The notes under the pieces are model-generated. The model was not told the DNA's origin and searched no databases. It saw only the letters and a program-made list of their open reading frames with translations. The translations under genes were made by a program, and so were the position numbers. From positions 1-64,000 of the forward strand of contig PLMK01000017.1 in the NCBI GenBank assembly GCA_003142475.1: DNA of 64,000 nucleotides, given 5' to 3'. Below are positions 8,558 to 17,391 of the stretch, piece after piece; within the stretch, counting starts at the first letter, position 1; the number at the start of each line of letters is the position of its first letter. Origin of the DNA: Ignavibacteriota bacterium (lineage in GTDB: Bacteria; Bacteroidota; Ignavibacteria; UBA10030).

Positions 8558-9709
8558 ATGAAGATAATAATTCCTAAAGAAGCTCCATCCGAACTGCGAG
8601 TCGCAATGTTGCCGCAGAATATCGATAAACTTGTTAAGAAAGGCGCGAAGATTGTCATCGAATCAGGACTCGGCGCCGCACTTGGCATTTCAGATGAAGA
8701 TTATAAAAAAGCTGGTGCTTTCATTGAGAAGAACCACAAAAAACTCTTGGCATCAGGAGATATCATCTTACGCTTGCGCAAGCCTAATATAAAAGAAGTA
8801 TCCTCTCTGAAAAAGGGAGCGATTCAAGTCAGTTATCTCGATCCATTTAACGAACCCAAACTTCTTGCAGCTCTTGCGAAACAGAAGATTTCCGCAATAT
8901 CGATGGAAATGATTCCGCGTTCAACACGCGCACAGAAAATGGACGCGTTGAGTTCGCAGGCAAGTCTTGCAGGATATGCTGCAGTGATTCTCGCGGCCGA
9001 CAATATGTACAAGATTTTTCCCATGATGATGACACCTGCCGGCACATTGCAGCCATCGAAAGTGTTTATCATCGGTGCGGGCGTTGCAGGATTGCAGGCG
9101 ATTGCTACTGCACGGCGTCTAGGTGCGAAAGTAGATGCATTCGACACACGCCCCATCGCAAAAAACGATGTCCTTTCGCTCGGCGCAAAATTTGTTGAGG
9201 TCGACCTTGGTGAGACCGGACAAACAGCCCAGGGATATGCGAAAGCGTTGACTGAAGAACAATTGAAAAAACAGCGGGACGTGATGAAACAATATTGCGC
9301 GCAGTCAGATATCGTCATTACGACGGCGCAGGTTTTCGGGCGTAAAGCTCCGGTCATCGTTACGAAAGATATGATCGGCGCGATGAAACCGGGTTCTGTT
9401 GTCGTCGACCTCGCCATTGAAACAGGCGGAAACGTTGAAGGTGCTGTTCTCGGCAAGATCATCGATAAAAACGGTGTTAAAATTATCGGTTTGGCAAATA
9501 TGCCGGCTCGTGTTGCAATGAATGCCAGCCAAATGTACGCCAACAATCTAACAAATCTACTCGATGAGTTTTGGAATAAAGAGAAAAAAGAATTTGAATT
9601 AAAGCTCGATGATGATATCATCAAAGGATGTTTGATTACACACGGCGGCACTATAGTGCATCCCAATTTTATGCCGCACACTAAAGAAAAGAAATCTCAC
9701 AAAGGATAA
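8558..9709 (+). CDS. pntAA: NAD(P) transhydrogenase subunit alpha, NAD-binding part
   Basis: Domain I (NAD(H)-binding) of the Re/Si-specific proton-translocating transhydrogenase, 383 residues. The N-terminus (IIIPKEAPSELRVAMLP) is typical of the alanine dehydrogenase/PntA family. The Rossmann dinucleotide fold is marked by VFIIGAGVAGLQAIATARRL near residues 168-187 and ends in an acidic residue (DAFDTRP) that selects NAD over NADP. LVITTAQVFGRKAPVIVT-type sequence around 250 and the PGSVVVDLA stretch are conserved. It is the first gene of a three-gene operon, 6 bp ahead of the membrane part. The split alpha subunit is the form found in Rhodospirillum and many other bacteria. Confidence 0.95.
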   Translation: MKIIIPKEAPSELRVAMLPQNIDKLVKKGAKIVIESGLGAALGISDEDYKKAGAFIEKNHKKLLASGDIILRLRKPNIKEVSSLKKGAIQVSYLDPFNEPKLLAALAKQKISAISMEMIPRSTRAQKMDALSSQASLAGYAAVILAADNMYKIFPMMMTPAGTLQPSKVFIIGAGVAGLQAIATARRLGAKVDAFDTRPIAKNDVLSLGAKFVEVDLGETGQTAQGYAKALTEEQLKKQRDVMKQYCAQSDIVITTAQVFGRKAPVIVTKDMIGAMKPGSVVVDLAIETGGNVEGAVLGKIIDKNGVKIIGLANMPARVAMNASQMYANNLTNLLDEFWNKEKKEFELKLDDDIIKGCLITHGGTIVHPNFMPHTKEKKSHKG

Positions 9710-9715
9710 TACGTT

Positions 9716-10000
9716 ATGTTATTTGAATCATTTTATATTCTTATCCTCGCCGGATTCGTTGGGTTTGAGGTTATCAAACGCGTGACGCCTACGCTGCATA
9801 CGCCTTTGATGTCTGCAACCAATGCTATCTCCGGAATTTCACTCGTCGGTTCACTCGTCGCTGCTGGAAGCGATCAGTTCGTCAGTCAAATGCTCGGACT
9901 CGTCGCAGTTACAGCAGCTACAATCAACGTCGTTGGTGGTTTTATGATCACCGAACGAATGTTGAAAATGTTTAAACGGAAGGAGCGGAAACAGCAATGA
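9716..10000 (+). CDS. pntAB: NAD(P) transhydrogenase subunit alpha, membrane part
   Basis: A 94-residue membrane protein equal to the C-terminal hydrophobic part of PntA in the fused form. About three transmembrane segments are visible (FYILILAGFVGFEVI; AISGISLVGSLVAAG; LGLVAVTAATINVVGGFM), ending in a basic tail (KRKERKQQ). With PntB it forms the proton channel. Its ATGA overlaps the pntB start by four bases at 9997-10000, giving translational coupling and fixed stoichiometry. Confidence 0.95.
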   Translation: MLFESFYILILAGFVGFEVIKRVTPTLHTPLMSATNAISGISLVGSLVAAGSDQFVSQMLGLVAVTAATINVVGGFMITERMLKMFKRKERKQQ

Positions 10001-11373
10001 TCAACTATCCGCTCGAAATTACTTACATCATTGCTTCCGTCTTATTTATTTTGGGATTGAAAGGACTCGGTCACCCTGCAACGGCACGTCGTGGCATGCA
10101 TTATGCAGAAATTGGAATGCTGATGGCAGTCATCGGGACACTGCTTGGTCAAAATATTGTCACATGGCAATGGATTCTGATCGGTCTCGTGATTGGTTCC
10201 GCTATTGGCACTGCAATGGCAATCTTCATGCCGATGACGGCAATGCCGCAGCGAATTGCAATCTCACATGCATTCGGTGCACTTGCCGCCGTGCTTGTCG
10301 GTATCAATGAATTTATTGTGAAGGGTTCGGAAATTACCAGCGGACTTATGGGAGCGTTAGGATTTGAAGTGCTCTTCGGTTCGCTTACGGTTGCGGGCAG
10401 CATAATGGCATTTGGAAAGCTACAAGGCGTACTGCGAAGCGAACCTATGACATACAAAGGACAAAACTTCGTTAACATCTCGCTCTTCTTTATTACAGTT
10501 GGAATGTTTGTCTATCTCGTTTTCTTCCCGCAGAATTCTCTCGTCTTCGGCTCAATGATTGCACTCTCGTTTCTTATCGGAATTTTTATTGTAATGCCTA
10601 TTGGAGGTGCAGATATGCCGGTAGTATTATCACTAATGAATTCATATGCTGGACTTGCTGCCGCCGCAACGGGATTTGCAATCAACAATAAAGTGCTGAT
10701 CATCGCCGGTTCATTAGATGGTTCATCAGGATTTATTCTTTCCATCATTATGAGCAAAGCGATGAACCGATCATTCGCGAACGTACTCTTTGGTGCTGTT
10801 GGTTCTGCACAAGTTGACACTTCGACACTCCATGAAGATCGGCCTATCACAAAAATAAATGTCGAAGATGCAAAGTTTATTCTCGAACAAGCAGACCGTG
10901 TGGTTATCGTTCCAGGATATGGAATGGCAGTGGCGCAAGCACAACATGCAGTTCGTGAACTCAGTGATGAACTAGAGAAACGCGGAACGAAAGTTGAATT
11001 TGCTATTCACCCTGTCGCAGGACGTATGCCTGGACACATGAATGTACTTCTTGCTGAAGCAAATGTATCTTATGATCAATTGCAAGAAATGGAAGTGATC
11101 AATCCCACGATGGATACGGTCGATGTCGCCATTGTGATTGGTGCAAACGATGTTGTCAATCCTGCCGCACGTACAGATAAAGGAAGCCCGATCTATGGCA
11201 TGCCAATTATTGATGTCGATAAAGCACGGACGGTTATTGTGATGAAGCGTTCGATGGCAACCGGATTTGCCGGTATCGAAAATCCGCTCTTTTATCAAGA
11301 GAACACCAAGATGTTATTCGGTGATGCGAAGAATGTTTTGCAACAATTGATTGCTGAGTTTAAGAAGAACTAA
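9997..11373 (+). CDS. pntB: NAD(P) transhydrogenase subunit beta
   Basis: A 458-residue subunit: about eight transmembrane segments over the first 265 residues (domain II), then the NADP(H)-binding domain III from about 285. Domain III signatures are present: VPGYGMAVAQAQ near 307, HPVAGRMPGHMNVLLAEA near 336 and VIGANDVVNPAA near 378. The complex couples hydride transfer between NADH and NADP to proton translocation, and in vivo mostly makes NADPH. The three genes are adjacent or overlapping and form one operon. Its 3' end converges on the YiaK-like gene with only 47 bp between the stops. Confidence 0.96.
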   Translation: MINYPLEITYIIASVLFILGLKGLGHPATARRGMHYAEIGMLMAVIGTLLGQNIVTWQWILIGLVIGSAIGTAMAIFMPMTAMPQRIAISHAFGALAAVLVGINEFIVKGSEITSGLMGALGFEVLFGSLTVAGSIMAFGKLQGVLRSEPMTYKGQNFVNISLFFITVGMFVYLVFFPQNSLVFGSMIALSFLIGIFIVMPIGGADMPVVLSLMNSYAGLAAAATGFAINNKVLIIAGSLDGSSGFILSIIMSKAMNRSFANVLFGAVGSAQVDTSTLHEDRPITKINVEDAKFILEQADRVVIVPGYGMAVAQAQHAVRELSDELEKRGTKVEFAIHPVAGRMPGHMNVLLAEANVSYDQLQEMEVINPTMDTVDVAIVIGANDVVNPAARTDKGSPIYGMPIIDVDKARTVIVMKRSMATGFAGIENPLFYQENTKMLFGDAKNVLQQLIAEFKKN

Positions 11374-11381
11374 AGTTCCAC

Positions 11382-11416
11382 AATATGGACTCCGTCACAA
11401 AGGCGAACTCCATATT
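11382..11416. terminator. Hairpin between convergent genes
   Basis: AATATGGA (11382-11389) and TCCATATT (11409-11416) form a perfect 8 bp stem with a 19-base loop between the stops of pntB and the YiaK-like gene. There is no U-run on either side, so intrinsic termination is uncertain; the position suggests a shared 3' barrier. Confidence 0.45.
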
Positions 11417-11420
11417 TGGT

Positions 11421-12452
11421 TTACAAATTTTGAATTTCTTCCCAAATAACCTTATCAACCGGAATACCATTTTTTATATTCTCTGCCCTTACACGAAGCA
11501 CTCGTTCGCCAGGATAAAGCACTTCCTGCAGTCCTAACTCTGTCTTCGAACTTTTATAATCTTGCAATATCGAATTCACGATATTTGCAATGGCAGAATG
11601 ATTGCCAAGCTGCAAAATATCAATTGAAATAAACACTTGAGAAAGTGCATATTCCACCTCATGCTTACTGATTTCTGCCGTTGACATTCCGCCGGAGAGA
11701 ACCGTTGCTAAAAGATCCAATAGCAATGCCAGTCCGGATCCTTTCCAAAAGCCGATGGGCAAAGCACGCTTCGATTTAAGAATTGCCGATGGATCAGTTG
11801 TCAACTTGCCATCCTCATCATAGCCTCCGGGAACAGATAGTTGCGTTCCACGTAGATTGTGCGCCTCCATCGTTCCATAAGAAAACTGCGACATCGCCAT
11901 ATCAAGCACAATAGCTTCATCCTTGTACGGCACTCCTATCACAAACGGATTATTTCCTAGGTGACAATCTACCGCGCCCCACGCGGGCATATTTGCAACG
12001 GTATTCGTCCAACCGAGAAATAAAAATCCTGCCTTCGCTGTTTTCCATGCGTACGTCCCCCCTCGCATCCAATGATTTGTATTGCGAAGAGCGATACATC
12101 CCATTCCACGTTCTTGCGCAAGTTTCATCGCTCTATCGGTGCAAACAAGAGCATTCAGAATTCCAGGACCTAAGTGTCCATCCCATTGTTCGACGGATCC
12201 TGCACTATGCTGCTTGGTTGGCTCCGCATGAATGTTGATATGGCCATCTTTCACATACTTAATAAACCGAGGAAATCGATTTATTCCATGTGTTGCAACA
12301 CCATCGAGTGTGTTTTCTGTAAATACTTGCGCGCACACTTTTGCTTTTTCGGATGTAAACCCTCGCTGTGTGAGCACACGATAAAATTCCTGCTCCATTT
12401 GACTGAAGGTAATCCGTATAACTACTGGCGAAGTGCTTGGTGTTATTTTCAT
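11421..12452 (-). CDS. Ldh2-family dehydrogenase, 3-dehydro-L-gulonate 2-dehydrogenase-like
   Basis: A 343-residue NAD(P)-dependent oxidoreductase of the malate/L-lactate/ureidoglycolate dehydrogenase (Ldh2) family. It resembles the YiaK/DlgD branch most: GVATHGINRFPRF with the catalytic His, NTNHWMRGGTYAW, NTVANMPAWGAVDCHLGNNP and LPIGFWKGSGLALLLDLLA all follow YiaK order. YiaK reduces 2,3-diketo-L-gulonate, so a role in sugar-acid or ascorbate catabolism is likely, but no other pathway genes are nearby. ATG 12452 gives about 11 more residues than YiaK; it overlaps the stop of the small upstream frame (ATGA, 12449-12452), which supports translational coupling and this start. Confidence 0.85.
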   Translation of the reverse strand: MKITPSTSPVVIRITFSQMEQEFYRVLTQRGFTSEKAKVCAQVFTENTLDGVATHGINRFPRFIKYVKDGHINIHAEPTKQHSAGSVEQWDGHLGPGILNALVCTDRAMKLAQERGMGCIALRNTNHWMRGGTYAWKTAKAGFLFLGWTNTVANMPAWGAVDCHLGNNPFVIGVPYKDEAIVLDMAMSQFSYGTMEAHNLRGTQLSVPGGYDEDGKLTTDPSAILKSKRALPIGFWKGSGLALLLDLLATVLSGGMSTAEISKHEVEYALSQVFISIDILQLGNHSAIANIVNSILQDYKSSKTELGLQEVLYPGERVLRVRAENIKNGIPVDKVIWEEIQNL

Positions 12453-12667
12453 AAGAGTGACATTATTAAAGTGAACAAGAAGTGGATAAATTGTATGCGA
12501 CCTCTCAGATGCATCAGTAAATTGGAAGCTGGTACTAATGCCGCATCTGGGATGACTACAGGGTTTGTTACATTGTGGTCGCCAACGATCACTATTTGTG
12601 CTGTTACAGTATACTGTGACAGTATTACAGTCAATAGGGAAGTAAGAACAAGGAATAGATGCTTCAT
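12449..12667 (-). CDS. Small putative secreted protein with strong ribosome binding site
   Basis: A 72-codon frame preceded by a very good Shine-Dalgarno sequence (AGAGGAGG at about 12673-12680, five bases from the ATG). The first 24 residues look like a signal peptide ending TVTA-Q. The remainder (VIVGDHNVTNPVVIPDAAL and onward) is not recognised and ends in a hydrophobic stretch. The stop overlaps the start of the YiaK-like gene by four bases. It may be a real exported peptide, a translated leader that feeds ribosomes to the next gene, or the remnant of a larger secreted protein joined by frameshift. I cannot tell these apart. Confidence 0.45.
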   Translation of the reverse strand: MKHLFLVLTSLLTVILSQYTVTAQIVIVGDHNVTNPVVIPDAALVPASNLLMHLRGRIQFIHFLFTLIMSLL

Positions 12668-13107
12668 GAAATCCTCCTCTTGTCCATTACGTTATATGAA
12701 TTGATTTTATTCGATATAGCAAACGACGACATTATACCAAATGATCTGATGAAATTAAACCCTTCTTATTAAAAACCGTACCCAGGAACATTCACAATAC
12801 AGAATCTCCAATGAGATGTAAGGAGATGAAAATCATATTTCAACCTCCAATTTTCATCAAGAACTTTGATACATTCAGAAATCGCATATTTATTCAACAC
12901 AAGAAAAAGATTCACAATTAATAGCTAATGTTTATTGCACACAAACTTGTTTTAAAATCGAGAATCAATCATGCTCTTAGGTATTTATACCTCTATCCTG
13001 GCTCCATTCATTATTTCTTCAATTTTAAAAGTGCTTAATACTGAAATTTCTATCAAATCGAGACCATGTCATTACTTGCGAGTCATTACTGAAAAAATCA
13101 TTTGTTA
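12668..13107. other. AT-rich intergenic region
   Basis: Some 440 bp between divergent transcripts. The first few bases hold the ribosome binding site of the small minus-strand frame. The rest is AT-rich with no gene, tRNA or clear repeat. A 31-codon plus-strand frame at 12826-12921 has its AGGAG directly abutting the ATG and is not credible. Confidence 0.5.
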
Positions 13108-13135
13108 TTGTCATTTATCTTCTGTATCTTAATAT
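13108..13135 (+). promoter_or_regulatory. Candidate sigma-70 promoter of the cold-shock gene
   Basis: TTGTCA (13108-13113), 16 bp, TAATAT (13130-13135). It fits the vegetative consensus fairly well and would start RNA near 13142, giving a leader of about 230 nt. Fit is moderate and other starts are possible. Confidence 0.35.
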
Positions 13136-13141
13136 TGTCAA

Positions 13142-13371
13142 ATAACAGTACACCGTTATGGCTCCCTCGGGAGACCTTTTCTGTAGAGTAAGTCCTGTTT
13201 CGAGTCGTCTGTTGGTGGTTCCATTCAATCCTTTGGCTTGAACTCCTCCATAAAGATGTTACCGACTTCTTTGGGCCGTATCAAACCAGTAAAAGTGTTT
13301 TTGAGTAGAGTACGGCGTACACCCTGCCGGCGGTCGGCCGGTTTTACAATCTTTATGAAAGGATATGTTCC
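13142..13371 (+). promoter_or_regulatory. Long structured 5' leader of the cold-shock gene
   Basis: The 230 bp ahead of the cold-shock gene has no convincing gene and is clearly richer in GC than the AT-rich DNA upstream. It contains small hairpins: CTCCC/GGGAG around 13162-13173 and CCGGC/GCCGG around 13329-13343. Long structured leaders are known for cspA-type mRNAs, where folding changes with temperature. AAAGGA just before ATG 13372 is the ribosome binding site. Regulation by structure is inferred from family precedent. Confidence 0.45.
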
Positions 13372-13575
13372 ATGGAAAAAGGAACAGTCAAATGGTTTAA
13401 TGGAGCCAAAGGTTTTGGCTTCATCTCACGTGCAAGCGGCGAAGATGTATTCGTCCACTTCAAAGCAATTACCAGCAATGGCTACAAGACACTCAATGAG
13501 GGTGACAAAGTAGAGTTTGAAGTACAGCAAGGACCGAAAGGCCTCCAGGCTGCTAACGTGTCAGTAGTTTCTTAA
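13372..13575 (+). CDS. Cold-shock domain protein
   Basis: A 67-residue CspA-family single-stranded nucleic-acid-binding protein, full length for the family. It opens with [15 protein letters not shown], which contains RNP1 (KGFGFI). RNP2 is VFVHF near residue 28. The single OB-fold binds RNA and prevents secondary structure, aiding translation at low temperature or in growth transitions. It is monocistronic: a long leader precedes it and a strong terminator follows within 30 bp. Confidence 0.97.
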   Translation: MEKGTVKWFNGAKGFGFISRASGEDVFVHFKAITSNGYKTLNEGDKVEFEVQQGPKGLQAANVSVVS

Positions 13576-13600
13576 GAGACCATTAAGCGTTAAAAAACAG

Positions 13601-13628
13601 AACCCCGTCGATGAGACGGGGTTTTTTG
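13601..13628 (+). terminator. Rho-independent terminator of the cold-shock gene
   Basis: ACCCCGTC (13602-13609) pairs with GACGGGGT (13615-13622) around GATGA, followed by TTTTTT. A textbook intrinsic terminator. Confidence 0.93.
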
Positions 13629-13727
13629 TTTCATGCCACTCGTCATTATGAATGAAGTAAAGAATCCTGTTATGAGATGAAGACGATTCTTCATTTCAAT
13701 GCAACGATCGTAACTCAGAAAAACGTT

Positions 13728-14717
13728 TTATATTCCAAGCCTCTCCATCTGCATAACCGGGTACCGTTCACCGGATGTAATACCTGCCGGTAACGCCTCG
13801 CTTATTTTCCGGACTTCCTCCGAAGTCAAATGGACATCCACCGCTTTGACATTTTCTTGAAGATAGATCAATTTCTTTGTGCCGGGGATCGGAACAATAT
13901 CCTCCCCCTGCGCCAAGCACCAGGCAAGCGCCAGTTGAGACGGAGCGCACTTCTTTTCTGCTGCAAATTTCTTGATCGTTTCGACAATCTGCAAATTCTT
14001 TTGAAGGTTATCTCCCTGGAATCGAGGATGGTTGCTTTTCCGGAAATCTCCATCCGCAAAGTCGGAAAGCGACTTAAATCTTCCCGTTAAAAAACCTCGC
14101 CCCAGCGGACTATAAGGTACAAACCCGATTCCCAGTGAACGGCATGTGGGAAGAATTTCCTTTTCGACATCACGAGTCCAAAGAGAGTATTCTGTCTGTA
14201 ATGCGGTTATTGTATGGACAGCATAAGCCTTCCTGATGGTCTCAGCACCTGCTTCCGATAGACCGAGGTAGCGTACCTTACCCTCGCGCACAAGATCTGA
14301 CATTGCTCCGACTGTTTCTTCAATAGGCGTATTCGTATCAACTCGGTGTTGATAGTAGAGATCGATGGTATCGATATTCAACCGGCGCAGGCTGGCTTCA
14401 CAGGCAGACCTGACATATTCGGGTTTTCCGTTAATCCCTAAAAAACTTTTATCGGCACCGCGCACATTCCCGAATTTCGTAGCAATGAACAATGCATCGC
14501 GTTTGCCTTTAATAGCTTTCCCGAGTAATTCTTCGTTATGTCCGACACCATACATATCAGCTGTATCGAAGAACGTGATACCGAGATCGATTGCTGCATG
14601 AATCACAGATGTCGATTCACTATCGTTCCCTTTACCGTAGAATTCCGACATTCCCATGCAGCCAAGACCAATGGCCGAAACAACCGGCCCATTCTTTCCC
14701 AGTGTTCGCTTTTTCAT
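13728..14717 (-). CDS. Aldo/keto reductase
   Basis: A 329-residue NADPH-dependent aldo/keto reductase of the AKR family (TIM barrel). The N-terminus [20 protein letters not shown] is typical of the AKR13-like YajO/YhdN group. Catalytic tetrad: Asp51 in FFDTADMYG, Tyr56, Lys81 in ATKFG and His124 in YYQHRVD. The C-terminal NADP-phosphate region contains [13 protein letters not shown]. It reduces aldehydes or ketones; the natural substrate is unknown. The gene stands alone, convergent with the cold-shock gene. Confidence 0.93.
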   Translation of the reverse strand: MKKRTLGKNGPVVSAIGLGCMGMSEFYGKGNDSESTSVIHAAIDLGITFFDTADMYGVGHNEELLGKAIKGKRDALFIATKFGNVRGADKSFLGINGKPEYVRSACEASLRRLNIDTIDLYYQHRVDTNTPIEETVGAMSDLVREGKVRYLGLSEAGAETIRKAYAVHTITALQTEYSLWTRDVEKEILPTCRSLGIGFVPYSPLGRGFLTGRFKSLSDFADGDFRKSNHPRFQGDNLQKNLQIVETIKKFAAEKKCAPSQLALAWCLAQGEDIVPIPGTKKLIYLQENVKAVDVHLTSEEVRKISEALPAGITSGERYPVMQMERLGI

Positions 14718-14882
14718 TTGATCCTCTTATGATAATGATACATTCAAAATAATCGCTTCACAGCTCCGTGATTCTAACACGGATTTCAATGCCATTTGTT
14801 CCCCATAATCCCAATATTGAACAATTTAAGCTTTCTCCAGCATTCCGTTTTTCAATATCCTTCGTCCCCTGTTTCGATTTGC

Positions 14883-16379
14883 TTATCTTGATGCTGCTTT
14901 GAAAACATACGTCGTCTGGTTTTTATTGTTTTTTGGATTAAGCCGATAGAAAACACCATCAAGAAAACTTGATTCAATCCTCCGCTCGAGTGTGAATTTC
15001 AGAGCAAGAGAGGATTCGATATGACGCACGCGCTGGTCGATGTTCTCCTCTCCAAAGAAGACCGCATAATTCGGGCGGACAGATTCGGTATCAAGCTGTG
15101 TTTTCACATGGGCAAGGTGCGTATCATCATTAATTTCAAAGGTCGGAACCGGATACACTCCAGCATAAAACATCGGCGGTTGTGTCACACCTAAATTCCC
15201 GCCCACCATGACTATTCCACTTATCGGTTTTGCATACAGTGTGTACATCGCTTCAACTCTGGACTTTTTTGAATAGTACGTCGTAAATGGGATGAGAAGT
15301 ATCATATTGACCGCCCAGAACCAGATCCAGAGCGAGTGTAATGCAACCCGATGGCGCGACCAGAAAGCCGACCCTTTCACAAATTCTTCCCATCCAACAA
15401 TGCTTAAGACCACTATGAGCGGTACAACAGGAAAAATAAACCGTTCCTGTTTGTTCGGGAAAAATGAATGCAGGATAAAAAAAACTATCACCGGTAGAAA
15501 AATGAGCAATGCCTTTCTCCAATTCCTGAAGAATCCATACAACAAAAAGAAACTCATGGGCGGAATGAGAGCGCCGAGCACAAGCAACATATAGTTATAC
15601 CACGGCCCCGTTGTATAATCATGGCCATGCGTTGCGTTGTAGCGGACATATTCAAGAAATGAAGCGAACGGATAGCCCCATGCGAAAATGTCTGCGCTAC
15701 ATTGAATGACAACGACTGTTGCGATGAATCCAGAGGAAAATAACGCCATCCGCATGAACTCTTTCCGAAAGAGGAATATTAGCAATATCGTTCCAGTTAT
15801 AGAAAGGGTTTGATACCGGAACACGAATGCGAATCCGAAACACAAACCCGCAATAACCATATTCTGTTTTTTTTCTTTGGAGAGCATTGCATAATAAAAA
15901 CCCGCCATGAGCGGAGGAATGCAAACCATTTCAACAAGATTATGTACGCTCAGGAAAGGAAACGCCCAGAAGAGAGCCAGAATAAGTCCTGCCTTCTTTG
16001 CCGTTTCCTGATTACTTAAAACCTCGGCAATCTTATAACCGAAGGATACGACCAGCAGCGAATACAATGCATGGAGAAAACGCACAAGATACATTTTAGC
16101 TTGGGGATCTTGAATCCCGACAGCTTCGCACGCATTTAAAAGAACATAGTGAATGGATGGATAAATAATGCTGTGTCCATGCGGTGTTGTCCGGCTTGTC
16201 CAGTAACTTATATCCTGCATAATGATGAATGGCTGTTCAATGGGGCCAAAGTGATCATCGTGCATGCTGAATCCTTTTGAGAAAACAGCCGCAACGAGAC
16301 GCGGAATGAGAGCAACAAGGATTATCGAAAGCAGCGGGTGCTGGTTCCAGAAACGCTTCAGTGAATCAATTATCAACAT
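14883..16379 (-). CDS. GT22-like polytopic glycosyltransferase
   Basis: A 498-residue membrane protein with about ten transmembrane segments. It resembles GT-C enzymes of the Alg9/PIG-B (GT22) family, which use lipid-linked sugars. The short acidic motif MHDDHFGPIEQP in the first lumenal/periplasmic loop (about residue 40) matches the GT22 HPDE-FQ position, and FPNKQERFIFPVVPLI near 325 matches the conserved HKE-RFLFP motif. The last 130 residues look like a soluble periplasmic domain. It probably transfers a sugar, perhaps mannose, from a polyprenyl donor to an envelope glycan or protein. No other glycan genes are adjacent, so the acceptor is unknown. Confidence 0.75.
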   Translation of the reverse strand: MLIIDSLKRFWNQHPLLSIILVALIPRLVAAVFSKGFSMHDDHFGPIEQPFIIMQDISYWTSRTTPHGHSIIYPSIHYVLLNACEAVGIQDPQAKMYLVRFLHALYSLLVVSFGYKIAEVLSNQETAKKAGLILALFWAFPFLSVHNLVEMVCIPPLMAGFYYAMLSKEKKQNMVIAGLCFGFAFVFRYQTLSITGTILLIFLFRKEFMRMALFSSGFIATVVVIQCSADIFAWGYPFASFLEYVRYNATHGHDYTTGPWYNYMLLVLGALIPPMSFFLLYGFFRNWRKALLIFLPVIVFFILHSFFPNKQERFIFPVVPLIVVLSIVGWEEFVKGSAFWSRHRVALHSLWIWFWAVNMILLIPFTTYYSKKSRVEAMYTLYAKPISGIVMVGGNLGVTQPPMFYAGVYPVPTFEINDDTHLAHVKTQLDTESVRPNYAVFFGEENIDQRVRHIESSLALKFTLERRIESSFLDGVFYRLNPKNNKNQTTYVFKAASR

Positions 16380-16574
16380 AGAGGCTTGGTTGTGATAGTT
16401 GAAAAACTCTCATGGATTTTGTTCATACCAAATGTAACCACAATTATCGCTGCGTGATTGTAGCAATCAATTTCCATGAAATCAAGCGTCAGGTTCATTT
16501 TTGAATTCACTACACTTCTCCTTATCTTACGATGTCATTCAAAGGCCAATGGATATGTGGAGATTACTGACTCA

Positions 16575-17222
16575 ATGATAAAAGCTGTTTTGTTCGATCT
16601 CGATGGTGTCTTAGTCTCAACGGATGAATATCACTACTTTTCATGGAAAAGACTCTCAGAAGAAGAAGGTTTCGGTTTTTTCGATCACGAATTCAACCAT
16701 AAATTCCGTGGTGTGGCAAGGATGGAATGTGTGGAAATCATTACGAAAGCTTCCGGAAAACATTATACTCCTGAACAGAAACAAGAACTTGCGGACAGAA
16801 AAAACCGCTATTTTGTCGAATCTCTTTCATCAGTAACCACTGAAGTACTTCTACCCGGTGCTCTTTCTGCACTGCATGAATTGAGAAATCGTGGAATTAA
16901 AACAGCCGTTGCATCCAACAGCCGCAATGCTGTGACTATTATCAAGCAAGTGAAGATCGAGCATTTACTCGATGCTATTGTTGACGGACATCAGATTGAG
17001 AACTCCAAACCAGATCCTGAAGTTTTTTTACTTGCCGCAAAGAAGGTTGGTATTCCTCCTGCTCATTGTCTGGTTGTTGAGGATGCTATCGCCGGTATCG
17101 AATCCGCAACGCGCGCCGGTATGAAAGCGCTCGGGATCGGCACAAAGGAAAGACTTCCTAATGCCGATGTCGTTATTCCAAATCTTGCTGCTATTTCAAT
17201 AGATGAGTTATTAAAATTGTAA
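16575..17222 (+). CDS. HAD phosphatase, beta-phosphoglucomutase-like
   Basis: A 215-residue HAD-superfamily protein of the beta-phosphoglucomutase type. I start it at ATG 16575 because the HAD domain starts there at once: VLFDLDGVLVSTDEY, with nucleophile Asp8 and acid/base Asp10. A cap domain follows. Motif II is VASNSRN near 115, motif III Lys lies in NSKPDPEVF near 142, and motif IV is VVEDAIAGIESA near 167. The enzyme likely interconverts beta-glucose 1-phosphate and glucose 6-phosphate, or acts on another sugar phosphate. A 33-codon upstream extension to 16476 shows no HAD sequence and is disregarded. Monocistronic. Confidence 0.9.
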   Translation: MIKAVLFDLDGVLVSTDEYHYFSWKRLSEEEGFGFFDHEFNHKFRGVARMECVEIITKASGKHYTPEQKQELADRKNRYFVESLSSVTTEVLLPGALSALHELRNRGIKTAVASNSRNAVTIIKQVKIEHLLDAIVDGHQIENSKPDPEVFLLAAKKVGIPPAHCLVVEDAIAGIESATRAGMKALGIGTKERLPNADVVIPNLAAISIDELLKL

Positions 17223-17391
17223 GAACAGTCTTTTGCTATATAAACTTCAAAGCATTTATCAATGCCGTTGAAATAGACATAAATTTTAAATTATAGATCA
17301 ACATATTCTCACATCTTCAAAATTAAATATCATACAATTCTTTCATGGTATAATTAACTCTTTCTCATTTTTTTTAAAAGGAGTTCTTCGT

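Noticed and set aside
12826..12921. 31-codon plus-strand frame
   Set aside because: AGGAG abuts the ATG directly, leaving no spacing; sequence is low complexity.
16476..16574. N-terminal extension of the HAD phosphatase
   Set aside because: The HAD fold begins at residue 1 of the shorter form; the extension is hydrophobic but lies in the promoter region and would be unusual for this cytoplasmic enzyme.
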